NCBI RefSeq assembly: GCF_026151205.1
Contig: NC_087075.1
Span: forward strand, 15,513,628-15,577,627
Source of the DNA: Bolinopsis microptera
Taxonomy: Eukaryota; Ctenophora; Tentaculata; Lobata; Bolinopsidae
Direction: 5' to 3'
DNA: 64,000 nucleotides
Positions within the stretch are counted from its first letter, which is position 1; each line of letters begins with the position of its first letter. The translations under genes were made by a program, and so were the position numbers. Positions 11,901-22,930 of the stretch are shown here, piece after piece. The notes under the pieces are model-generated. The model did no database searches and had not been told where the DNA came from. It worked only from the letters and a program-made list of their open reading frames with translations.

Positions 11901-11904
11901 CTTT

Positions 11905-14255
11905 ATGCCGATGTCTTCGACTCTGAACATTTCAAGTTGGAACCTCAATGGTATTAAAGGTAACATTCTTAGGAGAGAACATTTAGTAAGTGACGCTAAA
12001 CGTTATCATTTCGATGTAGTGTGTCTCCAAGAGACAAAATGCCGAGACTTCGAGGAAACAATTATTGACGGTCACAAACTTGTAACACTAGCCCAATCAG
12101 ACAATTGGTATCATTATGGTCTCGGTTTTCTAATCTGCCCAGCCCTTGTACCTTCTATTGTTGCATGGAGATCACTTAGTAACAGAGTGGCTTTCATTGA
12201 TATAAGACTCACAGAACACAACGGATCTCATCGTATGATCAGGATCGTTAACGTGTACGGACCATCCAAGAAGATTGTCGATGATGACATCAGTAGGGTC
12301 ACAGTTAACTCCCCATTGTTACAATCATATTTCAATGATCTGAAAACTGCTATCAATATCCCAGCTCGATTCGATTTGTTTGTTGCTGGAGATTTTAACG
12401 CCCGCCTTGGGAGATGCAGTAGGAAAGAGTATGATGCTGGCCTTAATAATCATATTGGTCAGTTCGGTAATGGTCTGAGAAACAGGAACGGTTAGTTTCT
12501 ACTGGACTTTATTGTTGATAATGGTCTGTTTGCGTGCAATACTGCGTTCCAACACAGAGCGAAGTATATTACCACCTGGAAGGCTAGATGTGTTCCCAAG
12601 GGCAGACCCAAGGGTTCAAAAGACACTGTAAACTATTTTAAACAAATTGATTATATTTTATGTCGTACTAACTTTAAAGTCTGTTTAACAGACTCCCGCT
12701 CTTTTTGCGGTGATTTTGTGAAATCTGACAATAAACCTGTGGTCGCACGTTTTAAACTTGGTTGTGAATACATTGTACATTACATAAGCGGCCCAGGTCT
12801 GACGAAATAAGGTTTGATGTCAATCGCCTTAATGATTCTGATATTAAGTCTAAATTTTTTGATTCATTTAAAAGTAATATTGATTGTAGAGTTTTAACTA
12901 ATAATGCCATTTCTGAAAATTCTGATATATTTGGTATATTGAGTAAATGTGCCGTCCAGGTGGTTGGTAAAGTGCCCCCGGGGAAGCCTCATCAGTACAG
13001 CGACGATCCAACTGTCGTTAAACTTTCAGCAGAGAGAAAGTCCCTTCAGCAAGAATGTAGCCTCACAGGGATAAGTGACAGGAGTGACCTCAGAAAAAGA
13101 ATCAACCATCTCAAACGTACCATCAAAAAGAGGTTGAAATCCATCAACGAGGCCACTGCTAACGCCCTTGTAGATGTCATCAACAACACCGACAGCTGCA
13201 GAAGCATGTTTGAAGCGAATAGAACATTGGCCCAGTGTAGGATGAAGAAAGATGGAGTGACTGTCCACGACGCAGACGGCAACACCTTAGGTTCTGACTC
13301 ATTAAAAGCAGAAGCTATTAAAGAATACTTTAATAATGATTCAATGACAAAGATGAACCCCACCTCCCAGCATTCATAGACCCTCCTGGAAGCCTCCTCT
13401 GTCCCATAACACCTGAAGAAGTTGGCCGTGCTGTTATGAAGCTGAAATCCGGTAGAGCGTGTGGCCCTGACGGTATACCTAATGAGCTAATGAAAGCTGC
13501 TGGATATCCCCTCCACTGTGAGTTGGCTAGGATCTACAATCTCTCCTTTGAGACCAACACATACATCCCAGCTATTGGAGAAGGTATCCTGACACCCCTT
13601 CAGAAGCCAGGAAAACCCCGAGGTCCGATAAAGTCTATCCGGCCCCTCACATTACTAAATGGAACTAGAAAAGTCCTATCCCTCGTAGCCTTGAACAGAA
13701 TCAATTACCACGTTGATATGTACACTGGACCTTGGCAGGCGGCATACAAGCAGGGTCGCAGTTGTGCTGACCTGGTATGGTCTCAGAGAATGTTGACATC
13801 AGTGGTTACCAGGCGCGAGTTTGAGTATAGTAAAATCAACATTGACATGACCGCTGCGTTTAATACTATCCGCAGACAGACCATCATCAACCTCCTCATT
13901 GATGCAGGTTGCTCTAGAGACGATATTCGCCTAGTTCAGTACCTCCTCTCAAATACAAAGCTCAAGGTGACGGTCAACAGATCTGAGTCTGGTGAATTTG
14001 TGATTAATATTGGCGCTTACTAGGGAGACAGTCTGGCAGGTAAAGTGTTTACATTGACCCTTGCCGGTGCCCTGAATCACATCAGAGCCGTGATCAGTGT
14101 CACAATTCCTAGACCGAACCCCCCAGTCTCTGATAGAGGCCTCCCGTTAGAGTCCGCCTATGCTGACGATGCTGAGCTTCTGAGTGAAGATGGTCAGAGC
14201 CTGGTGAAGATACTAGAGATTGCCAGTGATATACTAAAGGATTGGAGTCTCTTTG
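11905..14255 (+). pseudogene. LINE ORF2, 5' part: AP-type endonuclease and reverse transcriptase, decayed
   Basis: The endonuclease begins with ISSWNLNGIKGN and has LQETKC and AGDFNARLG; after an in-frame TAG at about 12493 the frame continues (LLDFIVDNGLFACNT ... YFKQIDYIL ... SDNKPVVARF), so the TAG probably replaced CAG. Frameshifts follow near 12800 and 13355. The RT domain runs from GRACGPDGIPNELM through RPLTLLN, AYKQGRSCADL, a TAG near 14021 (again where Q is expected, before GDSLAGKVFTL) and the catalytic YADD (14159-14170). The element is broken at 14255 by a 7.96-kb insertion and resumes at 22223. Family is RTE/CR1-like at a guess. Two nonsense changes and at least two frameshifts show it is dead. 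Confidence 0.85.
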
Positions 14256-15385
14256 TTAAAGGATGAGGGGACCTTAGAAAAAGTTTTTTTCTCGTGCAAA
14301 TCCTTTTATTACATTAATCGTATAAACCACTTTAGTGAAATCCGCAAAGTTGTATTTCATTCGCGCGCCGAGATATCCAGCCAAAACAATTTGAACCTGT
14401 GACGTCAATTATGTGAGTTGCTCTGATCCGCGCATATAGAAATACAGGTAAAATGAGCGTGCGGGCCGACTAAATTACTAATTAAGAATAAATTAACAAT
14501 TTACGATACTAACGAGCCTATAACCAATGGAGAGGAGACTTTTTATGACCGGTTGAAAAAAGAATTATCACCCTACGATAACCATGAGCCGAGATACACC
14601 TGGAATAAGATTGAAGTCACACAGAAAGGCATGTAAATTATGTATATTTATAACTCCCAACGTAACACCTAGCAACTCCCTGTTTCGTACCACAGTTGAT
14701 ATATCAACATGTCATATCAACACAACACGGAGTAGAAGGGAATGTATGAAGGCCAGTCATCAAGTGACTCCCAGCCACTCACAGCACGCCCTCAGGTCAC
14801 ATGACAACACGTCACAAGGGTCACGTGACAGATCACATGTCATGTAACCACGTGACAAGCTCGTTAATTAAATGTCAAGGTCACGTGACAAGATAATCGA
14901 CCAATGAGGAGCCAGAACGTCATGACAAATCAATCAATAATCCCGACTAAAGGATCTAAAGTCTGATTAAACGGTCGCCAAGCAGGTTCCTGTTACTTGA
15001 TCACTGGTCACGTGTTTAGCTTAAGCATCATGTGACATGAATGTTATTTGAACCTCGAGATCACGTGACAGGAGTCACTTGATTACCCGTCAGAACGTCA
15101 TGATGAATAATTCAATAATCCTGTCTAAAGGATCTAAAGTCAGATTAAACGGTTGCCAATCACTTGGCTCCTGTCACTTGATTACCGGTCAAATGATTTT
15201 TCACGATTTACCCCGGTCCAGTCACCACTCCAAATAAGTAGAGGGTGACATAACGAAATGTGGTGTAGGGTTACCATCGCTCGACCTCCTGGAAATTACA
15301 AGGCTTATCATCAATTTTCTGACATTTAAGCAATAGCCACAGTATCTGAACCACATTTTTACCCTTTAAGATATAACAACTGTTA

Positions 15386-15450
15386 GGTAGCCTAGTGGTT
15401 AGAGCATCCGCCTTCTGCATAAAAGGTTCAGGGCGAATCCCATTGTCACC
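15386..15450 (+). ncRNA. tRNA-like sequence in left arm
   Basis: GGTAGCCTAGTGGTTAGAGC gives a perfect A box (TAGCCTAGTGG); the B box is split (GGTTCAGGGCGAATCCC, with extra bases). The ends GGTAGCC and GTCACC do not form a full acceptor stem. It is tRNA-derived, perhaps a pol III promoter or SINE relic. The mirror copy is at 20709-20773. Confidence 0.55.
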
Positions 15451-15686
15451 CTGCAGTCTAGGGAGTAGCAAAGGCTCCATACCATTGACTATTATTAACT
15501 ACTAAATTTGCGTGTTATAAATTTGGTGAATTTCAAGAGACGAATAAAACTACCGTTTTATGATAATTTTTTTTGTTATCACCATAATCATAAATTGAAA
15601 TCATCAAGAGTAAGATTGGGTACATAAATCAATCTATAACAGTTGTACGTTAATGGGGTTCTAGTACAGGTAGCTAGTTCCACCAA

Positions 15687-16376
15687 CTACTTATTCAGAT
15701 AAAGTTTGAGAATCTTATCGACAATAGTTGTGTTTTCGTTCATCAGTTTGTTTACATCAGATAGACTTGTAGTGTTGATAACTGCATCCAATAGAGCTCG
15801 TTCTTCCAAACTTAAAATACCTGTTATGTCTTTTCCGTTGTCAATGAAACGCTGCTTCAAGTCCACAAACAATTCGGTTTTCATCATGTATGAGAATAAC
15901 ATGTCAAAACATTTATCTTGCTCTTTACACAATTTACTTTGTAACATGACGTCTATAGATTTAAGTAATTTCGATATCTTTTTCTTGTTTGGTTGTTTGA
16001 TTGGTACTCCTTTCCGCTTGCCTACGTGTTTCCAGTCAGTATCAGATTCTAACTCTTTAGCACTATATTCTTTGTTGGACTCATCATCGCTACTTGTTAC
16101 ACCACTAAATTCATCATCACCACTACCTGGTACATCAGAGTTAGAACCACCTTGCTGAGATTCTTCAGAAACTATTGTATCAGCATCTGAACATACAGAA
16201 TCAGGACCCTCCATTTTGACATCAGTCGCATCTGAGTTAGCTTTTGACAGTGGCTGTAGAATTGCAGAACTTTGATCTAACTCTCGGTTCTCTCGATGAT
16301 ACCTACTAATGTGTGAGGACAGACTATATTTATTGGCAAAAGACTTGTCACAGAATGAGCAGGTTACAGAATTCAT
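15687..16376 (-). CDS. C2H2 zinc-finger protein, left-arm copy, 229 aa
   Basis: Intact frame starting MNSVTCSFCDKSFANKYSLS. One classical C2H2 finger at residues 6-27 (C-x2-C-x12-H-x4-H), then an acidic/serine-rich stretch (about 35-115), a basic patch (KRKGVPIKQPNKKK, about 120-135) and a helical C-terminal domain. The protein is identical to the copy in the right arm. The family is not recognised. It is the only protein-coding gene in the nested element, so it may be a DNA-binding or regulatory protein of that element, or a captured host gene. Upstream sequence (above 16376) consists of short GCATATAATN repeats. Confidence 0.75.
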   Translation of the reverse strand: MNSVTCSFCDKSFANKYSLSSHISRYHRENRELDQSSAILQPLSKANSDATDVKMEGPDSVCSDADTIVSEESQQGGSNSDVPGSGDDEFSGVTSSDDESNKEYSAKELESDTDWKHVGKRKGVPIKQPNKKKISKLLKSIDVMLQSKLCKEQDKCFDMLFSYMMKTELFVDLKQRFIDNGKDITGILSLEERALLDAVINTTSLSDVNKLMNENTTIVDKILKLYLNK

Positions 16377-16394
16377 AACTGCAGTACAAACGTT

Positions 16395-18000
16395 TTATAA
16401 TGCTATGCAACAACCATTATATAGCAATAATCGCATAAAATCGCAAATAATCGCAAAATAATCGCATATAATCGCATATATTAGCATATAATTGCATATA
16501 ATAGCATAAAATTGCAAATAATCGCATATAATTGCAAAATAATTGCATAAAATAGCATATAATAGCATATAATCGCATATAATCGCATATAATAGCATAT
16601 AATAATAGCATATAATCGCATCTAATCATATATAATCACGTATATTATCTCTTAAAATCACATTTTATTATTTATACTCGCAAATAATTGCATATAATTG
16701 CAAATAATCGCATATAGTAGCAGGGAGAATATGATTCAACTTATACATTCAACATATTAAAGATCTTTTCAAAGATTTATTAATTATTTTCATGCTGATT
16801 GCCAAGCATCATCCTGGAGATGAAACTGTAACTCTTGAGTCTACCAAAGACTGCACCCAACATGTAGGAATACTTCCTAGTGGGGACATTAAAGAACCAC
16901 ACCAGACAGGACAAGGAGATCATGGTGAATTCTACGTCAACTAGCCAGACGGAGATCATCTTCGAGATCTATCACTTTCTGGATTATCATTCATAACCAG
17001 TAGTCAGCGCACCATTGATTTCTGCTTTCAAATGATAACTGCTAATACTCTTGTCGATTTTAATGCACAGAAACCAGCATTTGACCGGGACCGGGGCCGG
17101 GATAGCTCAAAAATTGCCAAACCCGGTACCGGGAATCCCGGTCGATTACTGGTGCATGCAACTGACCAGGTTTAGGTATCAGGTGATTCTGCAATTTGGT
17201 AGTTGTGAAACATCACCTTGGATTTCTGTTGTCACAAAACATACCTTTTTAGACCTTTTCTCAAAGCATATAAAAGCATATATTAGCATATAATAGCATA
17301 TAATCGCATGACCAGGTTTAGGTATCGGGTGATTTTTCCTGCAATTTGGTAGTTGTGGAACATCACCTTGGATTTCCGTTGTTACAAAACGTACCTTTTT
17401 AGACCTTTTCTCAAAGCATATAATAGCATATAATAGCATATAATCGCATATAATAGCATATAATAGCATATAATAGCATATAATCGCATATAATCGCATT
17501 TAATAGCATTCAATCACATATATGATCCATTGGGTGGGCGAAAATTGTCCCCCGACAATTGACCCCCGACAATTGACCCCCCCGACAATTGACCCCTCGA
17601 CAATTGACCCCCCGACAATGTAACTCAATACAACATCACCTCATACCATACTCCTCACGGTTCTCTTGATCTAGGAAGAATGCACCTTTGTTGTGGTGTG
17701 CCACACTCCACATGGACAAATCTCACGATACTCTTGATTTAAGAAGTAGGTACTTTTGTTGTGATGTGCCACACTCCACATGAACAAATCCGCTAAATAC
17801 TGAATAAATGCCGAATACTGAATGAATACTGAATAAATACTAAATGAATACTTAATGGATACTGAATGAATACTGAATGAATACTGAATGAATACTGAAT
17901 GAATACTGAATGAATACTGAATGAATACTGAATGAATACTGAATTGCAGTTCAATCGCCAGCATATAATCGCATATAATAGCATATGATAGCATATAATT
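16395..18000. repeat. Short tandem repeats inside left arm
   Basis: Three families are packed here: a 10-bp unit GCATATAATN (16430-16630, 17270-17510, 17955-18000), a 10-bp unit AATACTGAAT (17800-17945) and GACAATTGACCCCCC (17545-17625). A 115-bp direct repeat starts at about 17165 and again at about 17310 (CAGGTTTAGGTATC ...). A CCGGGACCGGGGCCGGG stretch at about 17086 resembles the subrepeats of the hAT-type MITE at 30562. No gene. Confidence 0.85.
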
Positions 18001-18159
18001 GCATTATATGCGATTATATGAATACATGTTGGAGATGGAACTATAACTCTTGAGTCTACCGAATGCGATTATATATGAGTATTAGTGAGTATGAGTATAA
18101 TAATATGCTATTACATGCTATTATATGCTATTATATGCGATTATATGCAATTATATGCA

Positions 18160-19765
18160 ATTATATGCTATCATATGCTATTATATGCGATTATATGCTG
18201 GCGATTGAACTGCAATTCAGTATTCATTCAGTATTCATTCAGTATTCATTCAGTATTCATTCAGTATTCATTCAGTATTCATTCAGTATTCATTCAGTAT
18301 CCATTAAGTATTCATTTAGTATTTATTCAGTATTCATTCAGTATTCGGCATTTATTCAGTATTTAGCGGATTTGTTCATGTGGAGTGTGGCACATCACAA
18401 CAAAAGTACCTACTTCTTAAATCAAGAGTATCGTGAGATTTGTCCATGTGGAGTGTGGCACACCACAACAAAGGTGCATTCTTCCTAGATCAAGAGAACC
18501 GTGAGGAGTATGGTATGAGGTGATGTTGTATTGAGTTACATTGTCGGGGGGGTCAATTGTCGAGGGGTCAATTGTCGGGGGGTCAATTGTCGGGGGTCAA
18601 TTGTCGGGGGACAATTTTCGCCCACCCAATGGATTATATATGTGATTGAATGCTATTAAATGCGATTATATGCGATTATATGCTATTATATGCTATTATA
18701 TGCTATTATATGCGATTATATGCTATTATATGCTATTATATGCTTTGAGAAAAGGTCTAAAAAGGTACGTTTTGTAACAACGGAAATCCAAGGTGATGTT
18801 CCACAACTACCAAATTGCAGGAAAAATCACCCGATACCTAAACCTGGTCATGCGATTATATGCTATTATATGCTAATATATGCTTTTATATGCTTTGAGA
18901 AAAGGTCTAAAAAGGTATGTTTTGTGACAACAGAAATCCAAGGTGATGTTTCACAACTACCAAATTGCAGAATCACCTGATACCTAAACCTGGTCAGTTG
19001 CATGCACCAGTAATCGACCGGGATTCCCGGTACCGGGTTTGGCAATTTTTGAGCTATCCCGGCCCCGGTCCCGGTCAAATGCTGGTTTCTGTGCATTAAA
19101 ATCGACAAGAGTATTAGCAGTTATCATTTGAAAGCAGAAATCAATGGTGCGCTGACTACTGGTTATGAATGATAATCCAGAAAGTGATAGATCTCGAAGA
19201 TGATCTCCGTCTGGCTAGTTGACGTAGAATTCACCATGATCTCCTTGTCCTGTCTGGTGTGGTTCTTTAATGTCCCCACTAGGAAGTATTCCTACATGTT
19301 GGGTGCAGTCTTTGGTAGACTCAAGAGTTACAGTTTCATCTCCAGGATGATGCTTGGCAATCAGCATGAAAATAATTAATAAATCTTTGAAAAGATCTTT
19401 AATATGTTGAATGTATAAGTTGAATCATATTCTCCCTGCTACTATATGCGATTATTTGCAATTATATGCAATTATTTGCGAGTATAAATAATAAAATGTG
19501 ATTTTAAGAGATAATATACGTGATTATATATGATTAGATGCGATTATATGCTATTATTATATGCTATTATATGCGATTATATGCGATTATATGCTATTAT
19601 ATGCTATTTTATGCAATTATTTTGCAATTATATGCGATTATTTGCAATTTTATGCTATTATATGCAATTATATGCTAATATATGCGATTATATGCGATTA
19701 TTTTGCGATTATTTGCGATTTTATGCGATTATTGCTATATAATGGTTGTTGCATAGCATTATAAA
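18160..19765. repeat. Short tandem repeats inside right arm (mirror image)
   Basis: Reverse-complement copy of the left-arm repeats, same order mirrored about position 18079. Confidence 0.85.
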
Positions 19766-19782
19766 ACGTTTGTACTGCAGTT

Positions 19783-20472
19783 ATGAATTCTGTAACCTGC
19801 TCATTCTGTGACAAGTCTTTTGCCAATAAATATAGTCTGTCCTCACACATTAGTAGGTATCATCGAGAGAACCGAGAGTTAGATCAAAGTTCTGCAATTC
19901 TACAGCCACTGTCAAAAGCTAACTCAGATGCGACTGATGTCAAAATGGAGGGTCCTGATTCTGTATGTTCAGATGCTGATACAATAGTTTCTGAAGAATC
20001 TCAGCAAGGTGGTTCTAACTCTGATGTACCAGGTAGTGGTGATGATGAATTTAGTGGTGTAACAAGTAGCGATGATGAGTCCAACAAAGAATATAGTGCT
20101 AAAGAGTTAGAATCTGATACTGACTGGAAACACGTAGGCAAGCGGAAAGGAGTACCAATCAAACAACCAAACAAGAAAAAGATATCGAAATTACTTAAAT
20201 CTATAGACGTCATGTTACAAAGTAAATTGTGTAAAGAGCAAGATAAATGTTTTGACATGTTATTCTCATACATGATGAAAACCGAATTGTTTGTGGACTT
20301 GAAGCAGCGTTTCATTGACAACGGAAAAGACATAACAGGTATTTTAAGTTTGGAAGAACGAGCTCTATTGGATGCAGTTATCAACACTACAAGTCTATCT
20401 GATGTAAACAAACTGATGAACGAAAACACAACTATTGTCGATAAGATTCTCAAACTTTATCTGAATAAGTAG
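19783..20472 (+). CDS. C2H2 zinc-finger protein, right-arm copy, 229 aa
   Basis: Same product as the left-arm gene, residue for residue, in opposite orientation so that the two genes are divergent with their starts facing the centre of the palindrome. Conservation of both copies indicates a young element or gene conversion between arms. Confidence 0.75.
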   Translation: MNSVTCSFCDKSFANKYSLSSHISRYHRENRELDQSSAILQPLSKANSDATDVKMEGPDSVCSDADTIVSEESQQGGSNSDVPGSGDDEFSGVTSSDDESNKEYSAKELESDTDWKHVGKRKGVPIKQPNKKKISKLLKSIDVMLQSKLCKEQDKCFDMLFSYMMKTELFVDLKQRFIDNGKDITGILSLEERALLDAVINTTSLSDVNKLMNENTTIVDKILKLYLNK

Positions 20473-20708
20473 TTGGTGGAACTAGCTACCTGTACTAGAA
20501 CCCCATTAACGTACAACTGTTATAGATTGATTTATGTACCCAATCTTACTCTTGATGATTTCAATTTATGATTATGGTGATAACAAAAAAATTATCATAA
20601 AACGGTAGTTTTATTCGTCTCTTGAAATACACCAAATTTATAACACGCAAATTTAGTAGTTAATAATAGTCAATGGTATGGAGCCTTTGCTACTCCCTAG
20701 ACTGCAGG

Positions 20709-20773
20709 GTGACAATGGGATTCGCCCTGAACCTTTTATGCAGAAGGCGGATGCTCTAACCACTAGGCTACCT
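20709..20773 (-). ncRNA. tRNA-like sequence in right arm
   Basis: Mirror copy of the tRNA-like sequence at 15386-15450, with the same intact A box and split B box. Confidence 0.55.
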
Positions 20774-21411
20774 AACAGTTGTTATATCTTAAAGGGTAAA
20801 AATGTGGTTCAGATACTGTGGCTATTGCTTAAATGTCAGAAAATTGATGATAAGCCTTGTAATTTCCAGGAGGTCGAGCGATGGTAACCCTACACCACAT
20901 TTCGTTATGTCACCCTCTACTTATTTGGAGTGGTGACTGGACCGGGGTAAATCGTGAAAAATCATTTGACCGGTAATCAAGTGACAGGAGCCAAGTGATT
21001 GGCAACCGTTTAATCTGACTTTAGATCCTTTAGACAGGATTATTGAATTATTCATCATGACGTTCTGACGGGTAATCAAGTGACTCCTGTCACGTGATCT
21101 CGAGGTTCAATAACATTCATGTCACATGATTACATTCAAGTAACAGGAACCTGCTTGGCGACCGTTTAATCAGACTTTAGATCCTTTAGTCGGGATTATT
21201 GATTGATTTGTCATGACGTTCTGGCTCCTCATTGGTCGATTATCTTGTCACGTGACCTTGACATTTAATTAACGAGCTTGTCACGTGGTTACATGACATG
21301 TGATCTGTCACGTGACCCTTGTGACGTGTTGTCATGTGACCTGAGGGCGTGCTGTGAGTGGCTGGGAGTCACTTGATGACTGGCCTTCATACATTCCCAT
21401 CTACTACACGG

Positions 21412-22198
21412 TCCTAATAAAAATGGATCGGGTAGGTATGAAATGCATGTCTTCATTCCAGTTGGACAAGCACCAAGCTTTTAAGTTCTAACTCACTATG
21501 TGACACTACTTATAACGTAAGCAAGATTTGCAACTATTACACCAAGCAATATTATACCAAGCATAGCAGACGAACACATCCACATTCGTTACGCTTTACA
21601 CTCAAGTCACAGCAAACTAAAACGGTAAATTATAAATGAGTTTACAACTAAAGGCCGGTACAGCGCAGTGTCAAACCGCACGTGCGTACTCAGATAGGAC
21701 TAGAGGCGCCAAGGGCCAGCTAGTAAAATGTCTTCTACTACATCATACATTCTTTTTAATTGTGTCCATATCGGGTTTCAAACAAGTCAAAACAAAATAG
21801 CAGTTTGTGGTTTAGTTACCGGATGCTACTTATCTTAGCTATTTATAAATAGAAATACCTACTACAACTACAAGAAAGCCTTTCTGAGTTACATTTAACT
21901 ATTATTATTAAAGAGAATTATTCGTAACTTAGACTAATTCAGTGCAACCAAAGATACCGCTCTCGCAAACGCCAAAGGTAACACGACGTAATTAAAACAG
22001 AACAGAACAAAATGTTGACACGAGCAAAGGGTGCGCGCGCACGTTGGTCTTAACACATAAGTGACGTCACAGCCCAAAATTGCTATCAGCCAATAGGAGC
22101 GCGGCGTGATATTGCACGAATTATCGATTTCACAGTCCGGCGTATTTTTTGATTCTACACACTTTCACAGGACTTAAACGCGAATATTTGGAAGTAAA
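21412..22198. other. Body of the TTAA element right of the nested insertion
   Basis: About 790 bp without an ORF of note. It contains GC-rich CpG patches (GTGCGCGCGCACGTTGG near 22030) and GTGACGTCAC near 22060, a CRE-like palindrome. No transposase motif is visible. Confidence 0.6.
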
Positions 22199-22222
22199 TT
22201 CTAAGGTCCCCTCATCCTTTAA

Positions 22223-22930
22223 CGAATCAAAGACGGTGTTTACAAGAGTGTATTTGGCAGATACAGATGCTTTAGATGCCCATGGCAATAAAATTAGAGG
22301 AGATGAAGAGTGGCGAGAGTCAGTGCTATTAGGATCAAAGCTCTGTTCAGAAAGAGATATTGTCAACAGACGCAACAAAGCCAATGTTGCCTTCTACACC
22401 TACAAGAAAGTCTGGTTGAATAGTTCTGTTCAGATCAGTGAGAGTAGAAAGCTGAAGCTGTACGAAGCTCTTGTCACTTCAGTGTTGTTGTATAACTGTA
22501 GCAGCTGGGCTGCTCCTGAAACCGTAATGGCATCTGTCGACGTTCTTCAAAGGAAGCATCTGAGACAGATAATCAACACCTATTGGCCTACGGTTATCAG
22601 TAACGAGAATTTATATAAGAGATGTAACGTCAGACCCCTTACTGAAAGGATCAAGAAAGCAAAATGGAAGATGCTTGGGCACGTTCTCAGAAGCAGTGAT
22701 GACACTCCGATCCCGCCTTCTTATCTTTCAGATTTGCATGTTTAGGATGTCTTGACTACAAAGGAAAAAGGGGCAGACCTCGTTCAAATTTATTTGATTT
22801 ATTATTGAAAGACATTATGACAAAGAACATTATTGTGATTGTAAATAAAAGATTTAGTTTAAGTAATTTCAACGATTTAGTGTACAAACTCAAAGCTCAT
22901 GATAGACGCTTATGGAGAAGCTATGGGTGA
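22223..22930 (+). pseudogene. LINE ORF2, 3' part: RT thumb and C-terminal region
   Basis: Continues the frame broken at 14255: NESKTVFTRVYLADTDALDA, then KLYEALVTSVLLYNCSSWA, LRQIINTYWP and KMLGHVLRSSDDTP. A frameshift near 22740 moves the end to another frame, where KGKRGRPRSNLFDLLLKD and HDRRLWRSYG precede a TGA at 22928-22930. LGHVLR followed by RGRPR is typical for the C-terminus of RTE-like LINE proteins. Confidence 0.85.

Larger units (their letters stand above)
14725..21411. mobile_element. 6.68-kb nested element with 3.3-kb inverted arms and 6-bp target duplication (Polinton-like ends)
   Basis: ACACGG at 14725-14730 and 21406-21411 flanks an element at 14731-21405 that starts AGTAGAAGGGAATG and ends CATTCCCATCTACT. 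A 6-bp duplication, very long inverted repeats and AGT...ACT ends are the marks of Polinton/Maverick elements, but no polymerase B, integrase, ATPase or capsid gene is present. The two arms (about 14731-18004 and 18155-21405) are nearly identical; they differ by a 22-23 base indel (15020-15045 against about 21140) and few substitutions. The middle spacer is about 150 bp. Each arm holds a C2H2 gene, a tRNA-like sequence and short tandem repeats. Confidence 0.75.
14256..22222. mobile_element. 7.96-kb TTAA-flanked DNA transposon insertion (Kolobok/piggyBac type), non-autonomous
   Basis: TTAA at 14256-14259 and 22219-22222 flank an element at 14260-22218 with perfect 20-bp terminal inverted repeats: AGGATGAGGGGACCTTAGAA at the left and its reverse complement at 22199-22218. 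Removing the element and one TTAA rejoins the LINE frame (LFV then NESKT), which proves the empty site. TTAA duplication is known for Kolobok and piggyBac; the AGG start fits Kolobok better. No transposase was seen in the 1.28 kb that belong to this element itself, since most of its length is a second nested element. Confidence 0.85.

Noticed and set aside
8560-11966. Four overlapping minus-strand ORFs of 476-1113 residues in the 49-bp array
   Set aside because: They are three rotating frames of one non-triplet repeat with no stop in the unit; no start context, domain or splice evidence. Only the GHVHHYER end is informative.
16395-19764. Small ORFs rich in Ile/Cys/Tyr (MLLYAIICDYM type) in the palindrome arms
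   Set aside because: Translations of the GCATATAATN repeat; mirrored in both arms and without coding features.
14260-22218. piggyBac element
   Set aside because: TTAA duplication fits, but the AGGATGAGG ends are unlike the usual CCCTTT-type piggyBac ends and no transposase is present; Kolobok-type is favoured though not proven.
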